This document shows, one piece after another, positions 42,193 through 51,867 of a stretch of DNA of 64,000 nt. Both the position numbers and the translations under genes were made by a program. The stretch spans positions 11,879 to 75,878 of the forward strand of contig CABUQG010000005.1 of assembly GCA_902493535.1 (NCBI GenBank). The letters run 5' to 3'. This stretch comes from an uncultured Collinsella sp. Lineage in GTDB: Bacteria > Actinomycetota > Coriobacteriia > Coriobacteriales > Coriobacteriaceae. Each line of letters starts with the position of its first letter. Positions within the stretch are counted from its first letter, which is position 1. The notes under the pieces were generated by a model. That model was given only the letters and a program-made list of their open reading frames with translations. It was not told the DNA's origin and did no database searches.

Positions 42193-42969
42193 ATGAGGAT
42201 TGATTCACGAAAACCGAAAGCCGCCGCCCTTTCCGCCGCTCTGACCGTGGCACTTTTGGCGGGCGCCGGTGCAACTGATGCCCACGCCGCAACACTGTCC
42301 GATACGGTTGGATCTACGCCGTCCGAGACGACGCTGGTGCAGCCCGTTGACTATCGCGGCGATGGTTATGGTTCCATGCAGGAGTGGAACGCCTCGATGG
42401 AGGCCAAGCGCGATTCCCTGGAGATGCGCGCTCAGATCATCATGAACATGTACGGTGACTATGCCACCGATGACGAGCGCGCTGTGCTGCAGGGCTGTAT
42501 CGATGGCGCGGGCAGCCTGTTGACGATGGGGGAGGTCGATGCGAAGTCGACCGAGCTCGATGAGCTGCGCACTGCGCTTGAGGATGCCAAGCGCGAAGCG
42601 CTCGAGGCTGCTGTCGCCGAGGCGGAGGCTGCCGAGGCCGCCCAGGCTTCGTACTACAACGCCGGTTACACTTCGTCCTACGCGTCTGCCGCGTCCTGCG
42701 CGAACGGATCGGGCCTGACGCGCTCTGCGGGTGTCAATAACTACAACGGGCGCCGCGAGACCTATTACAGCAGCAATGTGCTTTATCACTATCGCACGGG
42801 CGAATGGACTCAGGATTCTGAGGGCTTTTGGCGCGATTCCGACGGCTATTACGTTGTTGCCGCGGGCGATATGGCCCAGGGCTCGACCTTTACGGGCTCC
42901 AAGGGTGATTGCAAGGTCTATGACTCCGGCTGCGCTGCCGGAACCACCGACTACTACACCGGTTGGTAA
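42193..42969 (+). CDS. Secreted protein with helical middle and Cys-bearing C-terminal domain
   Basis: A 258-residue exported protein. A signal peptide (ALSAALTVALLAGAGATDAHA) ends near residue 32. Residues 60-150 are charged and helical, with an Ala/Glu-rich coiled-coil-like stretch (EALEAAVAEAEAAEAAQ). The C-terminal 75 residues contain YYVVAAGDMAQGSTF, CKVYDSGCAAG and end DYYTGW, loosely like the double-psi barrel of 3D/RlpA wall proteins. A cell-wall role is plausible; the family is not firmly recognised. Confidence 0.7.
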   Translation: MRIDSRKPKAAALSAALTVALLAGAGATDAHAATLSDTVGSTPSETTLVQPVDYRGDGYGSMQEWNASMEAKRDSLEMRAQIIMNMYGDYATDDERAVLQGCIDGAGSLLTMGEVDAKSTELDELRTALEDAKREALEAAVAEAEAAEAAQASYYNAGYTSSYASAASCANGSGLTRSAGVNNYNGRRETYYSSNVLYHYRTGEWTQDSEGFWRDSDGYYVVAAGDMAQGSTFTGSKGDCKVYDSGCAAGTTDYYTGW

Positions 42970-42993
42970 TTTTTCTGCATCACGGATATTTGG

Positions 42994-43039
42994 CGGACGG
43001 GCGTCTTTACCGAGCTTTAGGGCAACGTAAGGACGTCCG
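42994..43039 (+). terminator. Imperfect hairpin after the secreted-protein gene
   Basis: CGGAC...GTCTTTAC pairs with GTAAGGAC...GTCCG with a bulge. No T run follows. Confidence 0.4.
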
Positions 43040-43155
43040 TTCTATGTATGCGTTTGAGTTAACAGAGCCCTTACCGTGGCGGTACGCTGGGCGAATGGAT
43101 GCGGAGCACACTGGTTCTTGAGAAATAAGGTCTTTCTCTTGGAGGAAGTGGTCTT

Positions 43156-43362
43156 GTGAATGCTCGAGATATTACCGTTGCCGCCGTCGCGTTGATGCTT
43201 GGCTGCCTTGGTCCCACGGCCGCGCTCGTCGCGGGCATGCAGGGGACATGCGGGGCTGCTCCTATCGTGGTCGGCGTGCTGATCGCGGCCACGCTGCTGG
43301 GAAGCGCCGGTGTTGTCCTTTGTCGCGACGATGAGGACGAGGTTCCGGAGTCGCAACGCTAG
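43156..43362 (+). CDS. Small two-helix membrane protein
   Basis: A 68-residue frame starting with GTG, with GGAGGAAG seven bases upstream. Residues 6-27 and 36-57 are hydrophobic (TVAAVALMLGCLGPTAALVAG and IVVGVLIAATLLGSAGVVL), followed by an acidic tail DDEDEVPESQR. No family is recognised. The strong ribosome site and clear topology support a real gene. Confidence 0.6.
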   Translation: MNARDITVAAVALMLGCLGPTAALVAGMQGTCGAAPIVVGVLIAATLLGSAGVVLCRDDEDEVPESQR

Positions 43363-43400
43363 CTGTTGTGAGATTGACCGCCGGTCATAGACGAAGATGA

Positions 43401-43438
43401 AAGCCGCCGTAAGGGGAGTGCTCCTTGCGGCGGTTTTG
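43401..43438 (+). terminator. Intrinsic terminator
   Basis: AAGCCGCCGTAAGG pairs with CCTTGCGGCGGTTTT. It lies between converging genes and can serve the small membrane-protein gene. Confidence 0.82.
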
Positions 43439-43470
43439 CTGCTAAGGCTGTTGAATGCGGCGCGTTGGCG

Positions 43471-44385
43471 TTACCAGCTTGCCTCGATATCGCGAATGCG
43501 CTGATAGAGCCATTCGTTCTGCGGAACCTGGATATCGTGCTTGGCCGCGAGGCGGCGGACGGTGCCCGCGAACTCCTCGACCTCTGTTTTGCGCTGCGCG
43601 ATGCGGTCCTGAGCCATTGAGGGCATACCGGCGGGGTCGATTCCCTCGATGAGGTGCACCATTTGCGTCAGGTCTGCTTCGGTCAGCTCAACGCCCTCGG
43701 CGTTGGCAACCGCAAGCGTCTCGCGCATGGCGGAGACAAAACAGCGGCGCTGCTCGGAGCCCGGCTCCGTGGCGCTTCCGTAGGTCCCGCCGTAGGCCAT
43801 GCAGGTTTGGTTGATGCCGTCGTTGAGCATGAGTTTGGCCCACATGCGGTGCGCAATGTCGCGCTCGACGGTATGGGCGATGCCGCAGCGCGTGTAGAGC
43901 CCGTCGATAGCGGCGACGGTCGCGGGGTCCGTGCCGGCCGCCGCGCCAAAGCGGATCTCGCCCGCATTGGTAAAGGTGAGCGCGCCGTTGAGGAACACGG
44001 CGTCCATGCCCTGGCAGATACCAAGAACGGTATGCTCCCAGCCAAAGCGTTCGGCAATCTTTTGCTCGCTCGTAATGCCGTTGCATAGCGAGGCGATGAG
44101 CGTGTTGGGTCCCACGACGCGCTCCATAGTCTTGAGTGCTTGGTCGAGACCGGTGGTCTTGACTGTCAGGATGACCAGATCGGCGGGCGTCGCCTCGCTG
44201 GCGCGGACGGACGTGAGATCGCAGGGCTTGCCGTTGACAGTGAGCGCATCGCCCGCGTGACGCTCAAAACGGGTGTCATCCATAACGTATTCGACGGCGT
44301 CATTGCCGAGGGCCTTGGCAATCATGCTGCCGTAGAGCAGGCCGACGCCGCCCTTGCCGATAAAAGCGACCTTGTTGATCTGCAT
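43471..44385 (-). CDS. Ketopantoate-reductase-family (PanE/ApbA) protein
   Basis: A 304-residue NADP-dependent reductase. The nucleotide site is FIGKGGVGLLYGS, the catalytic lysine region is LTVKTTGLDQAL, and SLCNGITSEQKI and AKLMLNDGINQTCMAYGGTYG belong to the C-terminal domain. The GKGG in place of GxGxxG variants is within family range. The ATG at 44385 is preferred over 44394 by its spacing from GGGGAG. Pantothenate synthesis is possible, but many paralogues act on other 2-keto acids. Confidence 0.85.
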   Translation of the reverse strand: MQINKVAFIGKGGVGLLYGSMIAKALGNDAVEYVMDDTRFERHAGDALTVNGKPCDLTSVRASEATPADLVILTVKTTGLDQALKTMERVVGPNTLIASLCNGITSEQKIAERFGWEHTVLGICQGMDAVFLNGALTFTNAGEIRFGAAAGTDPATVAAIDGLYTRCGIAHTVERDIAHRMWAKLMLNDGINQTCMAYGGTYGSATEPGSEQRRCFVSAMRETLAVANAEGVELTEADLTQMVHLIEGIDPAGMPSMAQDRIAQRKTEVEEFAGTVRRLAAKHDIQVPQNEWLYQRIRDIEASW

Positions 44386-44710
44386 GTGAATCATCTCCCC
44401 ATGTAAAAGGCGCCCGCGTAAGGGGCGCCTGATGGATTGTATGCTGCCAGGGTGATTGGTGGGTGCGCGGGGCGGCTGTTATAAAAAAGAAACGTTTGCC
44501 TGGACGCTACGCTGCAGGGCAGACCGCAAAGACATGCGCGTGGTCATGCCCGGCTCCTTTCATCGGGCTTTTTGCTGATGTTAAAGCGGTGCCGTGACGG
44601 CTCGATTTCTGCTGCGTTACGATACGTTCTCGATTGCGATTCCACGATGTTTCGGCTGCGTGACCATTGTGTTTCGCCTTGCCGGGGCGCTGATGGCGAA
44701 GGGAGGGGCC

Positions 44711-45901
44711 GTGCAATACCGTGTTGACCCCAAAAGTGGTAACCGAATATCCGCTCTGGGTCTGGGCTGCATGAGGTTTCCCGGTGCGCCGGGACACCCC
44801 GATGCGAAGACGGCCGATGCCATCATCTCCCGTGCGGTGGAGCAGGGGATTAATTATCTGGACACGGCCTATCTCTATCCCGGCAACGAGGCTTGCGTGG
44901 GCGCTTCGCTTGAACGCCTGGGCTTGCGCGACCAGGTTTTGCTCGCAACCAAGCTGCCGCATGCTTCGTGCAAATGCGCGGAGGATTTCGATCGGTTTTT
45001 CGACGAGCAGCTGCGCCGCCTGCAGACCGACCATATCGACTATTATCTTATGCACAACATCACCTCGCCTGCGCAGTGGGAGCGCGTGGTGGCGCTGGGC
45101 ATCGAGGACTGGATCACGCAGCAAAAGGCTGCAGGGCGTATTCGTCAGATAGGCTTTTCGTACCACGGCAGCGCGGCGGACTTCCTTACGATGCTCGATG
45201 CGTATGAGTGGGACTTTTGCCAGATCCAGTACAACTACGCTGGAGAGCGATATCAGGCGGGAACGGCGGGGCTCATGGCCGCCGCCGAGCGAGGTCTCGC
45301 GGTGTTTGTGATGGAGCCGCTTTTGGGCGGACGCTTGGCAGGCAAATTGCCTCCGCGGGCGCGCGCTGTTCTCGATGGTGCATGCGATCGGCATTTGCAT
45401 ACGCCTGCCGCTTGGGGGCTCTCGTGGGTGTGGAATCATCCCCAGGTGACCATGTTGCTTTCTGGTATGACCGATACCGCGCAGGTGGACGAGAATTCGT
45501 CACTGGCAGACCTCGCGTTGCCGAATTCGATGACGGCCAACCAGCTCGACACGATTGCGCGCGTGTTGATGGAGTTTGAGAAATCGAACCGTGTGCCCTG
45601 CACGGGATGCGGCTATTGCATGCCGTGCCCTAAAGGCATCAATATCCCTGGATGTTTTGCCGCCTACAACGCAAGCTATGCGCACAGCTGGTTTACGGGG
45701 CTGTCTCAATACTTTACGGCGAGCGCGGTGCGCACAAGCGAGCCCAAGTTGGTGAGCAATTGCGTCAAATGCGGCAAATGCGCGCGGCACTGCCCGCAGC
45801 ACATCGATATTCCCGAGCGTCTCGACGATGTGCGCCGACGTTTCCAGCCTGGTCCCGTGACGGCGGTGCTTAAGGCCTTCGGCAAAACGCGCTCCTCATG
45901 A
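44711..45901 (+). CDS. Aldo/keto reductase with C-terminal 4Fe-4S clusters
   Basis: A 396-residue enzyme. Residues 1-270 are an aldo/keto-reductase barrel: GLGCMRFPG, the catalytic tyrosine in LDTAYLYPGNE, lysine in ATKLPH and histidine in YYLMHNI. The C-terminal 110 residues bear CTGCGYCMPCPKG and CVKCGKCARHCP, two ferredoxin-type cluster motifs. The GTG at 44711 follows GGGAGG. The clusters suggest electron exchange with ferredoxin in an anaerobe. Substrate unknown. Confidence 0.87.
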   Translation: MQYRVDPKSGNRISALGLGCMRFPGAPGHPDAKTADAIISRAVEQGINYLDTAYLYPGNEACVGASLERLGLRDQVLLATKLPHASCKCAEDFDRFFDEQLRRLQTDHIDYYLMHNITSPAQWERVVALGIEDWITQQKAAGRIRQIGFSYHGSAADFLTMLDAYEWDFCQIQYNYAGERYQAGTAGLMAAAERGLAVFVMEPLLGGRLAGKLPPRARAVLDGACDRHLHTPAAWGLSWVWNHPQVTMLLSGMTDTAQVDENSSLADLALPNSMTANQLDTIARVLMEFEKSNRVPCTGCGYCMPCPKGINIPGCFAAYNASYAHSWFTGLSQYFTASAVRTSEPKLVSNCVKCGKCARHCPQHIDIPERLDDVRRRFQPGPVTAVLKAFGKTRSS

Positions 45902-45913
45902 CCCTTTTATAAC

Positions 45914-45976
45914 TTGCGGTGGAATAGTTCCTGTTTGCGGCAGAATAGGGGCCAAACAGGAACTATTTCACCGCAA
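45914..45976. repeat. Palindrome upstream of the second Gfo/Idh gene (element H)
   Basis: 23-base arms at 45914-45936 and 45954-45976 (TTGCGGTGGAATAG...) match at 22 positions, the exception being a G-U-compatible change. The flank CCCTTTTATAAC and base of the stem are shared with element I, but the distal part of the stem is different and still complementary. Confidence 0.85.
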
Positions 45977-45991
45977 CTGAAGGGGGCTGTC

Positions 45992-47011
45992 GTGGGCCAT
46001 CGGGATTCATGTGATGATTTACGTGAGGTTCGTTGGGGCGTTTTGGGCGCTGGGCGCATTTCGCATCGATTTGTATCGTCGCTCAAGGAGGTGGACTGGG
46101 CACGGCTTGTGGCTGCGGCCGGTCGCACTCCTTCGCATGTTGAGGAGTTTTGCAGGGCGTTTTCGATTGATGCCGCGCACAGTTATGCCACGGCTGACGA
46201 TAGCGGCGATGCGGCTTATGACGCGCTGATTGCCGACCCCGATGTCGACGCAATCTACTTGGCTCTTCCGCATGGCATGCATACGCGTTGGGCCTGTCGC
46301 GCGCTGCGCGCCGGAAAGGCCGTGCTGTGCGAAAAGCCGGCCGTTTTGAGTGAGGAAGAGGCTCTCTCGATTGCCTCCACCTCTCGCGAGCGCGGCGTGC
46401 TGTTTATGGAGGCGATGAAGAATCGGTTTTGCCCGATGCGCACTCGCGTGAAGGACTTGCTTGCGTCGGGTGAGCTTGGCCGTATTGTCTCGATTGAAAG
46501 CGTGCAAAAGCTCGATTACGGCGAGCCTCCTTCGGGCTATCTGCTTGATCCGTTGCAGGGCGGCTGTCTATATGACATGGGCTGCTATGCGGTCGGTTGG
46601 TTTGAGGATTTGCTCGCGGGCGCGTGCGAGGTTTCGTCCCGTGAAGTTCGCTGGCGTGACGTGTCAGGCGGCCGCGTCGATTGGGCCGATGAGATCCATA
46701 TGAGCGTCGGCGGTATACCCATTCATATGGTGTGCGATGGCAAGGCAGCATATGAAAGCCGCTTAACGATTGCCTGTGAGCGGGGCTCGTTGGAAATCGA
46801 GCGTCTCCATCGCCCCGAGCTCGCCCATGTGAAGTATTCCGACGGTCGAGTACTCGAAATCGATGCACCATTTGAAGTCGATGATTTTTACGGTGAGGCG
46901 TCGCATGCGACGCAGCTCATTCAGGCGGGGAAACTCGAAAGCCCCATCATGTCCCTAGCCGCCACACAGCGCTGTGCGCACATCATCGATGCGATTCGCT
47001 TGAAACTTTAG
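45992..47011 (+). CDS. Gfo/Idh/MocA-family oxidoreductase (second copy)
   Basis: A 339-residue dehydrogenase. The Rossmann motif is WGVLGAGRIS, LALPHGMHTRWA and the catalytic lysine in AVLCEKPAVLSEEEAL follow, and FMEAMKNRFCP marks the substrate domain. The GTG at 45992 follows AAGGGGG. It is distantly related to the protein at 37629. Often such proteins are trans-1,2-dihydrobenzenediol-dehydrogenase-like sugar dehydrogenases; the substrate is unknown. Confidence 0.86.
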   Translation: MGHRDSCDDLREVRWGVLGAGRISHRFVSSLKEVDWARLVAAAGRTPSHVEEFCRAFSIDAAHSYATADDSGDAAYDALIADPDVDAIYLALPHGMHTRWACRALRAGKAVLCEKPAVLSEEEALSIASTSRERGVLFMEAMKNRFCPMRTRVKDLLASGELGRIVSIESVQKLDYGEPPSGYLLDPLQGGCLYDMGCYAVGWFEDLLAGACEVSSREVRWRDVSGGRVDWADEIHMSVGGIPIHMVCDGKAAYESRLTIACERGSLEIERLHRPELAHVKYSDGRVLEIDAPFEVDDFYGEASHATQLIQAGKLESPIMSLAATQRCAHIIDAIRLKL

Positions 47012-47079
47012 GGCGTGGGGGCATGGCGCCAGCGCTTGGAATGCCTGGAGGCCTTTGCTCCTGATGCCCCTTTTATAAC

Positions 47080-47142
47080 TTGCGGTGGAATACGGTCTGT
47101 TTGCGCCAAAATAAGGCACCAATAGACCGTATTTTTCCGCAA
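47080..47142. repeat. Palindrome upstream of nfo (element I)
   Basis: Arms at 47080-47102 and 47121-47142 (TTGCGGTGGAATACGG...) pair over nearly all of 22 positions. It shares the 5' flank, stem base and the 3' CCGCAACTGA with element H but has different, compensating bases higher in the stem. Confidence 0.82.
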
Positions 47143-47163
47143 CTGATGAGGAGGGAGCTGGAG

Positions 47164-48030
47164 ATGCTGACGATCGGGTGTCATCTTTCGACGACGAAGG
47201 GCTATCGGGCAATGGGGGAGACGGCGTTGTCCATTGGCGCCAATACCTTTGCGTTCTTTACGCGCAACCCGCGCGGTGGCAAGGCAAAAGAACTTGACAT
47301 GGATGACGTGGCGGCTCTGCGCGAGCTTATGTCGCAAAACGACTTTGGACCGCTGGTGGCGCATGCCCCGTATACCTATAACCCCTGCTCAGCCAAAGAG
47401 CGGGCGCGCGAGTTTGCCCTGGAGGCCATGGCAGAGGACCTGCGGCGCATGGAGGCGCTGCCCGGCAACTACTACAACTTCCATCCCGGTGCGCATGTGG
47501 GGCAGGGCTCCGACGCCGGCATTCAGATGATTGTCGACACCCTGTGCCAGGTGATGTTTGAGGGCCAGCAGACGACGGTGCTGCTCGAGACCATGGCCGG
47601 CAAGGGTACCGAGGTGGGCCGCAGCTTTGAGGAGCTGGCGTGCATTATCGAGGGCGTTGCCGCCAAGTGCCCAGAGCTGTCCGATAAGCTGGGCGTTTGT
47701 TTGGACACCTGCCATGTGAGCGATGCCGGCTACGACATCATCCATGATCTGGACGGCGTACTCGACGAGTTCGACCGCGTGGTGGGTATCGATCGCTTGC
47801 ATGCCGTACACATCAACGATTCGAAGAACCCTTGTGGCGCCCATAAAGATCGTCACGAGTGCATCGGCAAGGGATACCTTGGCAGCGAGGAATTTGGTGG
47901 CGGTATGCAGGCTATGCAGAATATTGTATCGAATGGCCACTTGCGTTCGCTGCCGTTTATTTTGGAGACTCCGAACGAACTTGCAGGTTATGCAGCTGAA
48001 ATTAGACTATTAAGGTCATTGCAGCAGTAA
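47164..48030 (+). CDS. nfo: Endonuclease IV
   Basis: A 288-residue AP endonuclease with a TIM barrel and trinuclear zinc site. IGCHLSTTKGY, APYTYN, YNFHPGAHVG, LLETMAGKG, CLDTCHVSDAGYD, HINDSKN and ILETPNE supply the ligands. GGAGGG lies ahead of the ATG at 47164. It repairs abasic DNA sites. It is preceded by element I. Confidence 0.95.
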   Translation: MLTIGCHLSTTKGYRAMGETALSIGANTFAFFTRNPRGGKAKELDMDDVAALRELMSQNDFGPLVAHAPYTYNPCSAKERAREFALEAMAEDLRRMEALPGNYYNFHPGAHVGQGSDAGIQMIVDTLCQVMFEGQQTTVLLETMAGKGTEVGRSFEELACIIEGVAAKCPELSDKLGVCLDTCHVSDAGYDIIHDLDGVLDEFDRVVGIDRLHAVHINDSKNPCGAHKDRHECIGKGYLGSEEFGGGMQAMQNIVSNGHLRSLPFILETPNELAGYAAEIRLLRSLQQ

Positions 48031-48177
48031 TGACTGTCACAAAGTAGAGTATTCCATTCACGTTATGGGTTTGTTTCAATCAGTTTTCTCATTGCAGATT
48101 CGTAATTCCGGGTGCATAATAGCCAACAGTTTTTGCAGACCTCTGAATCAAACGAGGTCACCGGAAGGAGACTGATT

Positions 48178-49038
48178 ATGAAGCTGAAGAAGGTTGGCGC
48201 ATTTGCCGCCACGGGTGCTATGGCGCTCGCCCTCGCTCTGACGGGCTGCGGCTCGTCCAACGCCACCTCTGGTTCTAATGCCGGTTCCAGCAGCTCTGAC
48301 GACGCTAAGGTCGAGAAGGTCGACGGCTCCAAGGAGTACGCGCTCGTCAAGGACGGTACGCTGACCGTCGGCACCTCTGCCGAGTACGCTCCGTTTGAGT
48401 ACAAGGATGACAACGGCGATTATCAGGGCTTTGACCTTGAGCTCATCAAGGCTATCGGCGACAAGCTGGGCCTGGATGTCGAGTATGTCAACAATGACTT
48501 TGACACGCTGGTTCCGGGCGTCGCTTCGGGCGCCAAATATGACGTCTCCATCGCGGCTATCACCGACACGCCCGAGCGCGAGAAAGAAGTCACTTTCTCC
48601 GATTCCTACTACATGGACGATCAGGCTATCGTGATCAAGGTCGATAACACCGACATCACGGCCGACAACTACAGCGAGAAGCTCAACAACGCCGACGCTA
48701 CCATCATCGTCCAGTCTGGCTCGACCGCCGAGTCCTTTGCCCAGGAGAACTTCCCCAAGGCCAAGATTGTCCCCTACAAGGACGCCACCGAGTGCTTCAG
48801 CGCCCTGCAGTCCGATAAGGGCGACGCCGTAGTCACCAACCGCTCCGTTGCCAGCCAGCTGACCGCCGAGCAGTTCAACACCTGCCAGACCATTAAGCAG
48901 ATTAGCACCGGCGAGGAGTATGCCATCGCCATCAACCAGGGCAACACCAAGCTCAAGGACGACATCAACCAGGCCATCAAGGACCTGACCGACGACGGTA
49001 CCGTTGACGCCCTCATGGCTAAGTACAACATCAAGTAA
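48178..49038 (+). CDS. Amino-acid ABC transporter substrate-binding lipoprotein
   Basis: A 286-residue family 3 binding protein. The signal peptide ends in the lipobox LTGC, followed by a Ser/Asn-rich linker. LTVGTSAEYAPFEYKDDNGDYQGFDLELIKAIG and SIAAITDTPEREKEVTFSDSYY are family signatures. GGAAGGAG precedes the ATG. It binds an amino acid (glutamine, histidine or cystine type) for the following permease and ATPase. Confidence 0.92.
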   Translation: MKLKKVGAFAATGAMALALALTGCGSSNATSGSNAGSSSSDDAKVEKVDGSKEYALVKDGTLTVGTSAEYAPFEYKDDNGDYQGFDLELIKAIGDKLGLDVEYVNNDFDTLVPGVASGAKYDVSIAAITDTPEREKEVTFSDSYYMDDQAIVIKVDNTDITADNYSEKLNNADATIIVQSGSTAESFAQENFPKAKIVPYKDATECFSALQSDKGDAVVTNRSVASQLTAEQFNTCQTIKQISTGEEYAIAINQGNTKLKDDINQAIKDLTDDGTVDALMAKYNIK

Positions 49039-49060
49039 AATAGCTACTTGGTTGCTCGCG

Positions 49061-49093
49061 GGCCCTTTCCGCTTTGGCGGAGAGGGCCTTTGC
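49061..49093 (+). terminator. Hairpin between binding protein and permease
   Basis: GGCCCTTTCCGC pairs with GCGGAGAGGGCC around a short loop. As in the opp operon, it probably lowers expression of the membrane genes relative to the binding protein. Confidence 0.7.
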
Positions 49094-49156
49094 GCTTCTC
49101 TTGACGGAGAGCATTTCCGTCTCGTTTTGCCGACAACTTCTACGATAGGAGCCACC

Positions 49157-50518
49157 TTGTCTCGACTGAACAAAGGGGCCGCGGAGCAGCGTTTTCCACT
49201 GCCCGCTTTGCTCCAAAAGCTAGTCTGCGTCATGGCCGTGGCGCTCGCGCTGGTGTGTGTGGGGACATATGCGCCCACGACTGCCCAGGCGCTTGAGACC
49301 GCAAAGATTACCGCCCGACCCAACACCGGTTCGGGCAGCGCTGTGGTCGGCGGTACCGAGACGCGCATTACCTGGGAGGTCCAGGCCGATGCCGATGAGG
49401 AGCTGAGCGGTCTTTCGCTGACGTTTGTCGACGGCACGACGTTTGGTACCGATGACACGCGATTGACGATGCTCTCGGGCGAGGACCTCATGGATCGTAC
49501 GCCCATGAAGCCCACGTGCAAGGCTGACGGCCAGACGCTCAAGATTGACTTTGGCGAGACGGCGCCTGCCGGCGGCTTTTTCCGTGTCGAGGTTTACGGC
49601 GTGACGTTTCCCGTCGAGGGCGGCGATGAGGCCTTTAGCGGAACCTATACGCTCGCCGACGGTTCGACCAAGAAGATTTCCAAGATTCCTTCCGTCGAGA
49701 TTAAGGGCGTGACGGCGTTCGATAACTTCCTGGCCGACCTTAAGGAACAGCCGTGGGTCGAGGCATGGAATTCCAACATGTTCCTTCGCCTGTTCCTGAA
49801 CCCGGTCATTTTGGTCCAGAGCCTGCCGATCGTCTTCAAGGGCTTCCTTATGTCGCTCTCGATCGTGCTCGTGGCGTTTCCGCTGGCGATCCCCTTTGGC
49901 TTTGCCCTGTCGCTTATGCGCATATCCAAATCGCGCATTCTGCGTTGCCTTGCCGGCATCTACGTGAATGTCATCCGCGGTACGCCGGCGTTCCTGCAGA
50001 TCTATATTGCATTCTTTGGCCTGCCGCTTGCCGGCGTCAAGGTGGACGACTATGTCTTGGGCGTTATCGTCATGGCCATGAACTCGTCCGCCTACCTGTG
50101 CGAGATCTTCCGCGCCGGTATTCAGTCGATCCCCAAGGGCCAAAACGAGGCTGCTCGCTCGCTGGGCATGAATGCCTTCCAGACGCTGCTCTACGTTATG
50201 ATTCCGCAGACGTTCCGCAATGTCCTGCCTACGCTGACCAGCGAGTTTATCCTGCTCTACAAGGATACGTCGCTGCTCGCCGCCGTGGGCGTGGTCGAGA
50301 TCGTCATGAACGCCCGCACCATCGTGGCAACGACGGGCTCCATTACGCCGTATGTGGTTGCCGCCCTGTTCTATCTGGTCATTACCCTGCCGCTTGCGCG
50401 CTTGGTGAGCGGTCTCGAGGCGAGGCTGCTGGGTACGGCCGAAACCAAAAAGAAGCGTCCCACCAAGAGCGCCGGACAGGTTGTCGCGACGCCCGCCGAC
50501 CATATCGCTGGTCTGTAA
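49157..50518 (+). CDS. Amino-acid ABC permease with extracytoplasmic N-terminal domain
   Basis: A 453-residue protein beginning with TTG; TAGGAG is six bases upstream. Residues 20-43 form a signal or first membrane helix (VCVMAVALALVCVGTYA). About 150 residues of beta-rich, acidic sequence follow (ITWEVQADADEELSGLSLTF). The last 250 residues are a HisM/GlnP permease with VIRGTPAFLQIYIAFFGLP and the EAA loop EAARSLGMNAFQTLLYVMIPQ. The extra domain is outside the membrane and is not part of the usual permease. It might contact the binding protein or peptidoglycan. Confidence 0.87.
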   Translation: MSRLNKGAAEQRFPLPALLQKLVCVMAVALALVCVGTYAPTTAQALETAKITARPNTGSGSAVVGGTETRITWEVQADADEELSGLSLTFVDGTTFGTDDTRLTMLSGEDLMDRTPMKPTCKADGQTLKIDFGETAPAGGFFRVEVYGVTFPVEGGDEAFSGTYTLADGSTKKISKIPSVEIKGVTAFDNFLADLKEQPWVEAWNSNMFLRLFLNPVILVQSLPIVFKGFLMSLSIVLVAFPLAIPFGFALSLMRISKSRILRCLAGIYVNVIRGTPAFLQIYIAFFGLPLAGVKVDDYVLGVIVMAMNSSAYLCEIFRAGIQSIPKGQNEAARSLGMNAFQTLLYVMIPQTFRNVLPTLTSEFILLYKDTSLLAAVGVVEIVMNARTIVATTGSITPYVVAALFYLVITLPLARLVSGLEARLLGTAETKKKRPTKSAGQVVATPADHIAGL

Positions 50519-50530
50519 GGAGGTTCTATC

Positions 50531-51283
<753 letters not shown>

Positions 51284-51310
51284 CTGCTTTTATATGACTG
51301 ACATAGCAGA

Positions 51311-51346
51311 AAACGGGAGCTGGATGTGATCCGGCTCCCGTTTTTG
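51311..51346 (+). terminator. Intrinsic terminator after the amino-acid transporter
   Basis: AAACGGGAGC and GGCTCCCGTTTTT form a GC-rich stem with T run. Confidence 0.88.
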
Positions 51347-51401
51347 TTGGGACGCGAATGTGTTTTGGCGCAGAGCGCGTTACGGGCGGAGCTCATTGCC
51401 G

Positions 51402-51821
51402 CTAGGCGAGCTCGGCTCCAAGGGCGCGGCAGGCCGCCTCGCCCTCATCGTCGGGGGCGTCGTAACAGATGACGGAGTCGACCACGTTGACGCCTGCCTC
51501 ATCGGCGTCCGCCTTCCAATTGTCCATCCATTCGCCTTCGGCCCACGAATAAGAGCCAAAGAGGACGACCTTCTTGTCGCCGAGGGTCTCCTTGACTTCG
51601 TCCCACATCGGTTGGAACTCATCGTATTCAAGCTCCTCGGAGCCCATGGCGGGGCAACCGAAGGCGAAGGCATCATAGTCGGCGGCCCTGCCGGCAGAGA
51701 AGTCGGCGCAGGGGATGACTTCGGCCTCGGCGCCCGCGGACGTGGTGCCCTCGGCAACGAGGTTTGCCATGGCCTCGGTGTTGCCCGTGCCGCTCCAATA
51801 GACGACGGCGATCTTGCTCAT
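51402..51821 (-). CDS. Flavodoxin
   Basis: A 139-residue FMN-binding electron carrier. VVYWSGTGNTEAMA is the phosphate loop; FGCPAMGSEELEYDEF and FGSYSWAEGEWM form the flavin-contact loops. AAAGGA precedes the ATG at 51821. Placed after a DUF3793 gene, it probably replaces ferredoxin when iron is scarce; that regulation is inferred. Confidence 0.92.
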   Translation of the reverse strand: MSKIAVVYWSGTGNTEAMANLVAEGTTSAGAEAEVIPCADFSAGRAADYDAFAFGCPAMGSEELEYDEFQPMWDEVKETLGDKKVVLFGSYSWAEGEWMDNWKADADEAGVNVVDSVICYDAPDDEGEAACRALGAELA

Positions 51822-51867
51822 GTTGAGTCCTTTCGGTTGTGCGGCGTGCGGCCGCGGTTTGTACGTT

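Noticed and set aside
44408..44430. Terminator from AGGCGCCC/GGGCGCCT
   Set aside because: It lies upstream of the ketopantoate-reductase-like gene with no gene ending into it on that strand and no T run; left unassigned.
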